This document shows, piece by piece, positions 55,988 to 64,000 of a stretch of 64,000 nucleotides of DNA. Within the stretch, counting starts at the first letter, position 1. Each line of letters starts with the position of its first letter. This DNA comes from Parastagonospora avenae f. sp. tritici 18332-5. Lineage: Eukaryota > Ascomycota > Dothideomycetes > Pleosporales > Phaeosphaeriaceae. The notes beneath the pieces are model-generated. The model was not told the origin of the DNA. It saw only the letters and a program-made list of their open reading frames with translations, and did no database searches. The DNA lies in assembly GCA_022559985.1 (NCBI GenBank), contig JAFJTR010000014.1, positions 186,001 to 250,000 of the forward strand. Direction: 5' to 3'. Made by a program: the position numbers and the translations under genes.

Positions 55988-57687
55988 TCAGGCGGTCTCT
56001 GACGAAGCGAAGAATAGCACGATCTCGCCGCGATCGTTTCGCTTGAGGCGCATATTCTTCCAGAGCTCCTTCTCCTCATCGGCCTTAGACGCGCGGTGCT
56101 TCTCATCTTGGCGCTCTCGATGGAACCTCTTGAGTGCTTTGTGGACACTCATGCCGCGTTCGGAATCCGGACCCTTCGTAATGAACGACATGAACAGACC
56201 CGCTCTGGGGTCCGTCACGATGTCGTTGGGAGCAATGTCCCCATTGGGGCGGACGATGAGCTGGCCATTACCATCTGGTGAAGCCGAACGGGAGCCAGAG
56301 GGATGGTACTCGATCGCCTTCAGAGCTTTTCGATCTTTGGGCGGCGGCGATACCGAGGACGAATAATGACGGCGTTGTATTCTGCGGATCTCCTTGCTGC
56401 CAGAATCGTCGCGCTTCTTCTTGGAGCGGACTTTGACCAGGGTCGAGCTCGCATGGCGCTCCTTGCGATCGCGTTCACGACCACGCTCCTTTGACTTCTT
56501 CTCCTTTTTCTTTTCCTTCTCGTCACGTTCGCGCTGCTCCTTGGTGTCTGCCTTGCGTGTCTTCTGCTGTTGTACTTCCCAATCGCGCTGTGCGCGCATG
56601 AGGGCCGTAGAGTTTCCTTGCTTGGCCCGCTTCATGGGGCTTAGCGGTGAATTGGCATACTCGCCAGAATCCTCTGGGGAAGGAGGGAACTCGGGTCGCG
56701 CAAGCAATCGGTTCAGGCCACCAGTAAGACCAGAGTGAAGCATAGGGGGCGCGGAAGCCAACATATTATCCCTCTCTTCCTGAGCACGGACCAAAGACAT
56801 GTCAAGCTCGGCTGGAGAGTTGCGCTTTCGCTTGCGATCGGTCTTCTTGGATGTAGTCTCGACATCGCTGTCGCGAGACTTGGTTCTAGAGTGCTTGGAC
56901 TTGGGAGCAGGAGTGGTATAAGAGTCGAAGCGTTCACTCGAGGGTCGCACAGGCTCGCCTCCATAGGAAAAGCCAGTCTGGGCGAATGTATCGTCATCAT
57001 CAGCAAGCTGGAACTTCATAACGTCAGAAATCGCAGGAGTGTAGTTCTGTTCGTATGCTGGTGGCTGGCTGTCCTCCAGCATGCGCGACTCGTTCATGGG
57101 TGGAGGTGCCCTGGGCGCACTAGGTGTTTCCGTGCCCTCGAAGAAGTCGAACACGTTGACATCCTCAATCGCGGCCTGCTCATGGTATCCTAGAGAGTGC
57201 GCAGCAGGTGGAGGTGTAGGCGCGCGCGGAGGAGCGTCGACGAGGGCAACGGCATTGTCTGCTTCGGGCGCATCTTCGACGTATGCGCCGGGCGCTGTAA
57301 GGGCCTGCGAGTTGTGGTGCGCGCTGTCGTTTTTCTGGTGTTGGCCCTTAGGCTTCTTCTCTTTGTAGAGCTTTCCCTGATATTTTTGATCCTCCGAGAT
57401 GCAAGAGGTATGCGTTTTGTAGGTATTTCCCGGGAAACTGCGTCATGTCAACAAATGCTCGGTTGGGCACCAGCAATGTTTACTCACTGGGTCATACAGT
57501 CCAAGCAACTGAAGGACGCTCCCCAGCACTGCCGGACATGTCCATCGAGCTTCTTCTTGGTGAGCACATCACCACATCCTTCCTGAGGTCATTGTCAGCT
57601 CTGTTGGGTGTGCAAATGGTATGCAACGCATATCTGCGTATGCAAGGCCAGGGTAGCGGGGAGGCATACGCATGAGAACGAAACCAT
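55988..57687 (-). CDS. LYAR: LYAR-type C2HC zinc-finger protein
   Basis: Three exons on the minus strand: 57687..57670 (18 nt), 57582..57488 and 57437..55988 (520 aa). The LYAR family is nucleolar and linked to rRNA synthesis and growth regulation. Only after joining does the zinc-finger module appear: MVSFSC joined to EGCGDVLTKKKLDGHVRQC, GASFSCLDCMT, then HFPGNTYKTHTSCISEDQKY followed by QGKLYKEKK. This matches the human LYAR order, including the HTSCISE-x-QKYQG signature. The long remainder is Pro-rich, then Lys/Arg/Glu-rich with nuclear-localisation-like runs, and ends with an acidic hydrophobic stretch. It is longer than human LYAR (379 aa). Taken alone, the long open frame has no ATG at its start (it begins at a GTG), which was the clue to the missing exons. 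All introns are GT-AG. Confidence 0.88.
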
Positions 57688-58967
57688 TTTTAATTGCCAG
57701 CGCACACCGCTGATTGAATAACGAAGCCAGTTAGAAGAAGTCGAAGTTGCGGTGAAAGCAGGAGAAGCGGGGTCGGGTGCTTTTGATCGCAGCCCTGAAA
57801 CGCGGCGTAGAAAGGATGATATCAAAACCCGAATTGACAACAACGACGCAAGGTTCGTAACAAGCTAAGGCCCTCTTCGCTCTAGCGGTTGTCATGCCCC
57901 CGGCTTCGTCTGTCTCACCTGGGCTGGACATCATGCAGCCAGGTGATATCTTAGTTTATTTCGGGCTTACTGGCTGCAGCAACAAAGCCACGCGCCCGGA
58001 ACGTCACAGAACTGGTGGTGCCAATGTGTTGGTCGGTCGATCATCTTGTCGCGGAGTCCACGGTCGCGCCGCAAGAGGCGTGATGCGACAGTGTCGGCAC
58101 CTGGGTACATTCTGGCGATAAGCACCATGTCACAAGTAAACAAGAGAACACTCGGAAGCTGGAACGCGTTTGTGATAAGACCGATAATATCGATCTTGTT
58201 TTGTGAATGCATGATTGTGCGCGTGGCTGTTCTCCAGGGCTGTTCCTGTGAGACGCCTGATCGCGTAATCTCGAGTCCGGCACCACACCCCCTCGAATAG
58301 TGATCTACTCACGCTTCGACGTATCAGCTGCGACCTCAGCCCAGGTTTCTGGGCAGATCTTCAATCGCCGACAGGCACGGATCCCGTGCGCAGCAAGTAG
58401 ACAATGTCTTGGATGACATGTTGGACTTCTGAAGAACGACTGCGCCATGTTGCGCACGCGCCCAAGTACCTGCAGCTCTCCCGAATGCAAGTCTCCGGCG
58501 TTCGCGTTGGTTCGGCGCGTATTTAGAAATCCGCCTAGCCTGCGCCTCTCCACAGCAGATTCTCAAACCCGAGAGTAGACTGGCGAATCAGAAGACGAAC
58601 TCGTCTGCCGTCGACTTGACCTAGAGATCCTCGCAAAGCGCTCTAACTACGAATAGTCTCCTCTTCGGACTGTGTATGCCTCCAGGACATGCCCAGAGCA
58701 GCGTCGGCATTACTGCTTGATGTGTGCTGCCGCTGCCATTGGACTTGGAGAGGCGCTGTAGAAAGCCTACCCTTGGTTCTTGCTCCATTGAGACACTGCG
58801 TTAGCCGCTTCATGTGTCTTTCACTGGCTCGTCATCTGCACATCCGCAGTCATATGCATCCTATTGGTGCGTCAGCAGTTCGTCCACATAGAAATATTAG
58901 CTGCTTATCGTCGCCTACAAGTGATATCAACAGGGAGATGCCAGCGACGACTGCTTGAACTTGGTCA
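57688..58967. other. Intergenic region
   Basis: No supportable gene between the LYAR-like gene and Erv2. Frames at 57894-58121 (+) and 57967-58286 (-) overlap each other and carry no motif. Confidence 0.4.
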
Positions 58968-59732
58968 CTACCAGCAGTAGATGGACCAACCAAAGTCTTC
59001 GAGCATCTTCCTGTCGAAATCGCTTGTACGTGCCGATCTGCAACACGTTAGAACTTACGCCGATGTTTTTGCAGTCAAATATATCTTTCTTGAGCCTTGC
59101 ATTCACTGCCATCTCACGTCAGTTGTTGGAGGCCCCAGTATAAGGCCAGGACACTTTTGTAGACGGACCTTTGTTGTGAATGAGACAACCCCACATCGCT
59201 GCTGCGGTTCGTGAAGATACCTGGGGTGGGTATTTGGCAAGGATTTGTCCAAAGTGCTCAGCGCATTCTCCACTGCGAAAAGGTGTTAGCTTGTGCGTGA
59301 CTGCAGCTGCGGAGGCGCGTGGCGCGAACGTACCAGGGATACAAGCGCTGGAACAGGTGTACGTATGACCGGAGCGCTTCCTTCTCCTCGTCTGTAGGCT
59401 TCTCGGGAAAGCGAGCAAATGTCGTGTGCAAGACTTTCCATGCCGCGCGACCAAGTTCTGCCCTGTCAAGCCGTGTCAGTCGACCTCCCGCTTCCGCAGC
59501 CAAATAGGCACAAATGCGCCTGGTAGACGTACTTCGCAGTCGCGTTTTCTAGTTTTGGTGCGATCGCATGTCCCGTGAGCACTGCGCCGCTTGTATTATC
59601 CCGTTGCTGCTCATGTGGTGTCGTAAGTGACAGGTGGCTTAAAGGTGCTTGGTAAAGCAGAAATCCGAAGATGGCGAACACGAGTAGGGCGAGGACAACG
59701 AAGCGGCTTCTGAAGTCGGTGGTTCGTATCAT
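58968..59732 (-). CDS. ERV2: FAD-linked sulfhydryl oxidase Erv2
   Basis: Five exons on the minus strand: 59732..59533, 59462..59334, 59272..59169, 59105..59059 and 59006..58968 (last acceptor uncertain), about 172 aa. Erv2 is an ER-membrane thiol oxidase that generates disulfides with oxygen. The N-terminus (RSRFVVLALLVFAIFGFLLY) is a signal anchor. The catalytic domain has AELGRAAWKVLHTTFARFPE, then the CXXC after the join (YPCGECAEHFGQILAKYPPQ), and the FAD-binding CLIHNKVNARLKKDIFDCKN. Family members usually end with a DFYDCGC-like shuttle motif; here the last exon gives EDFGWSIYCW, so the second Cys-x-Cys is not seen. The last acceptor may be placed wrongly (an alternative at 59010 gives a different tail). 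The rest is well supported by four frame-preserving joins. Confidence 0.85.
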
Positions 59733-60187
59733 GACTGTAGTTTTGGTGTGTAGTTCAACTGTAAGGAAAGCGGCCCTGATCAAAGGTAGGTAGGTCAGTG
59801 GAACAAGACATGTCGTGATGTCTGGCGAATTGCCTCAGACCATCGCTGCCTCAAACCACGCCAAGCTTTGATCCCGATTTAAGCATAATCGCACCAGTTC
59901 CCCATGGAGAACGCCACTTCCGAATTTGCAGAATATGTACACAGGAACACCCTTCTGGTCGTACAACCTGATTGCAGAGCGCTACGCACCTTTTGCTACA
60001 TCAAAACGGCTGTTGGAGGATAAAAGCGGCGACTGACGTCACGTGCCCCACCGATATCGCACCCATCGATCAATAGCTTAGAGCCTAGCTTAGCTGACTG
60101 AAATCAGCACCAAAATTCCAAGTTGCCATCAGCAAAAGTCATAAGAACACAACGCTGCAGTTCTTACCTTCTAATAAAATAACAGCA
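59733..60187. promoter_or_regulatory. Shared upstream region of Erv2 and the aminotransferase
   Basis: About 455 bases between two divergent start codons (59732 and 60188). Nothing coding seen; presumably holds both promoters. Confidence 0.45.
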
Positions 60188-61592
60188 ATGGCAGACTTCC
60201 CTCCTCCGCCCGTCGACACGATCGGTACGTCAATTGGAGCGCTTGGCGCAGCTCTATCGAGCATCAAAGAGACACTTGAGCTAACTGAACTTGCAGACTG
60301 GGCCAACATGGGTTTCAAGATCCGAGAAGGTTCGTAAGCAATCTTACCTTGCGTACGTTTCCAATTGTGCCCTAGCAAGAAGCTAGGAACTTGAATGCAA
60401 GGAAGAGTTGGGATCATGTCTTTCAAGCAACATAATCTTCTCGATGCTCTGCCGTCGCTTCGTTTTCAATGAGCCAGACCTGACAATCCTCTAGTCAACG
60501 GCCATGTTGAATCACATTACTCAGTCGAGACTGGAAAGTGGACAGAGCCTGCCTTTGTCGAGGACCCATTCCTGCGCATCCACGGTATGGCACCAGGACT
60601 CAACTACGGCATGCAGTGTTACGAGGGCATGAAGGCTTTCCGTGCCCCAGACAACACGATCAACATTTTCAGGCCAACCAAGAACGCCGAACGCATGCAA
60701 CACTCGGCCTCTTTTATCTCGATCCCCGAAGTGCCTTCAGACCACTTCCTTGCATGCTGCAGCATGGCTGTTGGAATGAACGCCGCATATGTTCCGCCCC
60801 ATGAGACCGGCGGTGCCATGTACATTAGGCCACTGTTGTTTGGTAGCTCAGCACAGCTGGGGCTAAACCCGCCGCAAGAGTACACATTCGTGGTTTACTG
60901 TATCCCGACCGGCGTCTACCACGGAACCAATCCGGTGGATGCCGTCATCCTCGAGGATTTTGACCGCGCCGCCCCAGAAGGCACGGGTTCTGCCAAGGTC
61001 GGTGGTAACTACGCCCCAGTGCTGCGACACAGCGAGAAAGCCTACAAGGCTGGATACGGCATTACCCTACATTTAGACAGCAAAACCCGAAGCGTAGTAG
61101 ACGAGTTCTCCACTTCGGCGTTCATCGGCGTGAAGAAGGACGGCGACAAGGTCAAGCTTATCGCCTCGAGCAGCAAGAACATCATCAAGAGTGTGACGGG
61201 AGACAGCGTGCTTAAGATCGCACAGTCTTTCGGCTGGGAGACTGAATCACGAGAGGTAAGAATGATCTGGGAAAGACTAAACATCTCATATTGACGATTT
61301 ACAGATCGCCTATGATGAAGTCAAAGGCTTTGACGAGGTTCTTGCCGCCGGTACTGCCGCAGCACTCGTTCCCATCAAGTCCATCACCATGGAGTCGCGA
61401 GGCGACAAGTTCACTTACGAGGCAGCACAGAAGGAGGTACCTCCTACATGCGCCAAGCTTCTGTCAACCCTGAAGGGTATCCAACAAGGCAAGATCGAAG
61501 ACAAGCAAAACTGGTTATTCAAAGTCGAGAAACCAGCACAGTTTGGTCAGGCCAAGTCGGAAGGTGCTCATACCATTGGCCAGCTACCATAA
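60188..61592 (+). CDS. Branched-chain amino acid aminotransferase (class IV, BCAT)
   Basis: Four exons: 60188..60224, 60297..60329, 60495..61255 and 61305..61592 (372 aa). BCATs are PLP enzymes that interconvert Leu, Ile and Val with their keto acids. Visible features: the N-terminus MADFPPPPVDTIDWANMGFK with DWANMGF, the fold-IV LHPGMAPGLNYG-like segment (here RIHGMAPGLNYGMQCYEGMK), AMYIRPLLFGSSAQLGL, the PLP-lysine motif AKVGGNYAPVL, and the specificity region DEFSTSAFIGV. The second intron is unusually long for this window (165 nt); the other two are 49-72 nt. The protein is close in size to yeast Bat1 and Bat2. A shorter first-exon start would lose the DWANMGF strand. There is no N-terminal extension obviously typical of a mitochondrial presequence, so cytosolic localisation is more likely (inference). 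Confidence 0.93.
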
Positions 61593-62644
61593 GTAGTATG
61601 TAGCCACGCCAGTGGAAGCTTCTTGTGAAGCTCCATGTGCATGCAACAGCTGGGCTAGTAGACAAAATAGATAGCATCTAGAGGTACATGTCATCGACCA
61701 CGCAATGAACGAGTTCAGCGAGTCACAGCCCGACCAAATCCAAGTGACTGCCTCCGTAAGCCTGGACTATCGTGATGGAAATGGATCAAGCTGTTGGTAT
61801 TCCGGGATAGAGCAAAGTACGATGTACCTTTCGCTGAGTAGGTGTCAGGTGAGCAAGCTTTCTTTCGTCCCAACCAAATCTAACACAGGGGAGGTGAGAA
61901 CATAGCATCCAGTACACTGAACACTGGACTCTCCCGGCATCAAATCAATTGCTTATTCTCCAGTATGAAAGACCAATGTAGCACTGCCCTGTATCTACAT
62001 ACGTGCGAGGACACACGTGTGGCTTCCCGCTGAAGTGTATCCGGAGGACCCAATGTATTCGAGACTGATGATGGGAGAAGGCTCTTGAGCCAAAGCTGGA
62101 GTCAGTGGCTAAGATGGCGTGTATAGCATCTAGAAGAATTTCTTCGAGAGCTTGCGTCAGAGGCTGCATAGTCAAGATGCCCACTACCATAGTCCTGAAA
62201 GCTTCAATAGGCATACAAAATGGAATCATGAACTCTCCTCTATCCTTTCTCAAGAAAACTTACACTAATGTCGTCAATCAGAAAATCTTACCACAGGATA
62301 GATACGTTGTTGCTCAAGATTCGCGACACCAGCTTCCCTTTCGAATTCGACGAATCCGGAAAAGCGCCGACGTCATGCCGCGGACTCTGGTTCTGGCCCC
62401 ACCACGACCCCAGCATCTGCATGCGTCCGGACTTTGGGACCAGGCAGAAGTCTTTCGCCATGTTCTTACATGCATGATTGCGTACCGATCCTCCAAATAC
62501 CAATCCCCGATATTTTGCTTGCTACAGCATTGCGCATCGATCAAAATCTGCTTGCTTGTTGTTTGCGAACAAAGGCGCGAGCGTGCCTCATAAGTCCGGG
62601 TCCATTCTCCGAAATACCGAGGACAGCGGTAGACGAAGCACAGC
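61593..62644. other. Intergenic region
   Basis: No gene I can support. A 69-codon + frame from an ATG at 62268 (MSSIRKSYHRIDTLLLKIRD) and an overlapping frame up to 62593 are possible remnants, but both lack a recognisable motif. Confidence 0.4.
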
Positions 62645-63671
62645 ATGCCGGGTGGTTTCTCAAGATTGGTCAATGGTGCGCGGAAGCATTTGGGGGATAA
62701 TTTACAGCCGGAGGATGGTTACCTTTCATGTGAGTGTGAAAAGAGCATATACTGGCGGACGAATCGTTCCTGACTGGAGTAGATCACGACGTAAGGTGTG
62801 AGTATGCGCCACCCTATATTCATTCTTGCGCCTACATGGGGATCTTGGAGACTGATAGTTGAAGTATTACGGGAAGATGTCGACAGCATCAAGGACGACT
62901 GGCTCACGGATAATGTACGCCCACCCACCATGATCGCATGCCACGCAGCTAACACACCCAGGCAATCGCATTCTGGCAAGAGTGCGTCTATCCACCCCAA
63001 ACCCCCCTCCCATCTTAACACCCACCAGATACCTCGAACGCGAAGAACTCACGGGCTTCCCCAAAGCTTCCATCGTCCTGCTCCGCCCCTCCATGTCCTA
63101 CATGCTCATGAACTCGGCCAACCCACTCTCCCTCAAAGAAGTCCTCCCAAACTTCAACGGCACAACACACATATTCCTACCCATCAACGACGCCGTCGAC
63201 GTTACGCAAGCCGAGGGCGGCTCCCACTGGTCGCTCCTCCTCGTCTCCATCATCGACGGCGTCGCCTTCCACTACGACTCCATGTCCAACGCCAACGACC
63301 GCGAGGGGCGCAGCACGACGATCAAGCTCGAGCAATTGCTGGGAAAGAGGCTGAGATACATACCCATGAACGACAGCCCGCAGCAGGAAAATGGGAGTGA
63401 CTGTGGCGTGTTTGTGTGTGTATTGATGAGGCATTTGCTGCTCAAGAGGCTGCTGAGGGCGGATGCGTCGAGGAAGATTAGTATGAGCATGAAGGATACG
63501 CATGTCCAGGCAAAGGATGGCAGGAAGACAATGCTCAAGGTTATCGAGGATAGGAAGAAGGAGGGCGAGCGGAGGAGGTCGAGGAGTCACTCGCCGTATC
63601 GGCCGAAGAGCTCGCAGAGTAAGAGTCCGCCGAGGATCGGGGAGGAGAACGAGGATCTCAGATCGACATGA
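62645..63671 (+). CDS. DEN1: DEN1/SENP8-like deneddylase (C48 family peptidase)
   Basis: Four exons: 62645..62729, 62859..62914, 62962..62981 and 63029..63671 (267 aa). DEN1 proteins remove Nedd8 (or SUMO in related Ulp enzymes) from substrates. The spliced N-terminus gives PEDGYLSFEVLREDVDSIKD, then DWLTDNAIAFWQEYLE, the hallmark start of the family. The catalytic residues are visible: His120 in GGSHWSLLL, Asp137 in FHYDSMS, Gln173 in QQENGSDCG, and nucleophile Cys179 in SDCGVFV. The 20-nt third exon is needed to join DWLTDN to AIAFWQEYLE in frame. A basic Ser/Arg-rich tail of about 60 residues (ERRRSRSHSPYRPKSSQSKS) follows, making it longer than human SENP8 (212 aa), and may direct nuclear or RNA-linked localisation (inference). 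In Aspergillus, DenA is important for conidiation. Confidence 0.9.
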
Positions 63672-63919
63672 ATTAGTATGAGTAAGGCACGCATAGGCTA
63701 TCCCGTTGCGGAGCTTTTACAATCCGGACCTGCCTTTCTACATGACTTTATTTCAGACGACAGCCTCATGTTTATATGATTCCCCAGTACATACTCAACG
63801 AGACGAAGCACTCAACCATAGCATGGAGTTTTCAGTTCAGCCAACGTCGAATAAATTATGAACATCTATGATATATGCAAACCGACGCCGGCAATGCAGC
63901 TATGTGCAGGGTGAAAAGT
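63672..63919. other. 3' region between two convergent genes
   Basis: A/T-richer sequence between the deneddylase and the partial last gene. No gene seen. Confidence 0.4.
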
Positions 63920-64000
63920 TTAACCATGTGCAGCAGTTTCCTCAGCCTTCTTCTCCTCACGCACCACATTCCCCTCCTTATCCCTCGGCAGCCTCGCCCA
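63920..64000 (-). CDS. C-terminal end of a further gene (partial)
   Basis: On the minus strand the sequence reads WARLPRDKEGNVVREEKKAE and ETAAHG before a TAA at 63922-63920. The charged tail looks like a real C-terminus. The rest of the gene lies beyond the window; I cannot assign a family from 26 residues. About 248 bases separate it from the deneddylase stop, so the two genes are convergent. Confidence 0.55.
   Translation of the reverse strand, partial: WARLPRDKEGNVVREEKKAEETAAHG

Noticed and set aside
51678..61592. A metabolic gene cluster around the zinc-cluster factor and the aminotransferase
   Set aside because: The genes between and around them are housekeeping (LYAR-like, Erv2), and there is no synthase, P450 or transporter.
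62268..62593. Possible small gene upstream of the deneddylase
   Set aside because: An ATG and 69 codons, extendable only by a speculative splice; no family resemblance.

Overview
The window looks like a chromosomal segment of a filamentous ascomycete (Pezizomycotina). A Dothideomycete is my best guess, but that is inference. The evidence is short GT-AG introns (mostly about 45-60 nt) in otherwise compact genes, together with fungus-specific families: velvet VelB, Pan1, Rgd2, UAF Rrn10, DUF3074, an Izh3-type PAQR protein, a zinc-cluster factor and a SAM-HMG protein. Gene density is high (27 protein genes plus one partial). I see no transposon, secondary-metabolite cluster, rRNA or tRNA. Many genes only become readable after splicing, so exon coordinates are given in each entry; every join was chosen to keep frame and family consensus and is a prediction.

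Layout. 0.6-8.4 kb: an unknown disordered protein, a CSA/ERCC8-like WD40 protein, divergent UAF subunit Rrn10, meiotic Mnd1, and the Hel2/ZNF598 ribosome-collision E3 ligase. 9-18.5 kb: the developmental regulator VelB, a DEDDy 3'-5' exonuclease, a six-exon LSM5 gene, and a SAM-HMG-box protein behind a long leader or intergenic stretch. 18.5-21 kb has no gene I can support. 21-30.2 kb: a DUF3074 protein, a 1619-aa low-complexity and coiled-coil protein with repeated short motifs, Rrp17/Nop25, and geranylgeranyltransferase-I beta (Cdc43). 31-39.5 kb: the F-BAR/DEP/RhoGAP protein Rgd2, a small unknown Arg/Ser/Pro-rich protein, and a synaptojanin-like phosphoinositide phosphatase. 39.7-46.9 kb: the G-patch splicing factor Spp2, an AT-richer gap with an in-frame duplication, Pan1, and a tiny coiled-coil protein. 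47.2-54 kb: methylthioribose-1-phosphate isomerase, an Izh3-like PAQR protein, and a zinc-cluster factor with an internal, unusually spaced cluster. 56-64 kb: a LYAR-type zinc-finger protein, the sulfhydryl oxidase Erv2, a branched-chain aminotransferase, a DEN1/SENP8-like deneddylase, and the C-terminus of a last gene.

How the genes relate. Most are housekeeping genes: RNA and ribosome biology (Rrn10, Hel2, LSM5, Rrp17, Spp2, LYAR), and membrane or actin dynamics (Cdc43, Rgd2, synaptojanin, Pan1). Two neighbouring relationships make functional sense. Cdc43, which prenylates Rho-type GTPases, is divergent from the RhoGAP-family protein Rgd2. The synaptojanin-like phosphatase carries an NPF motif, the ligand of EH domains such as those in nearby Pan1. 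I did not find a clearly new multi-gene system. The most unusual signals are a RhoGAP domain lacking its arginine finger, a large protein with repeated SN[MV]SKP and SPGGRPVL motifs, a 72-nt in-frame duplication in an AT-richer gap, and several genes with extremely small exons.
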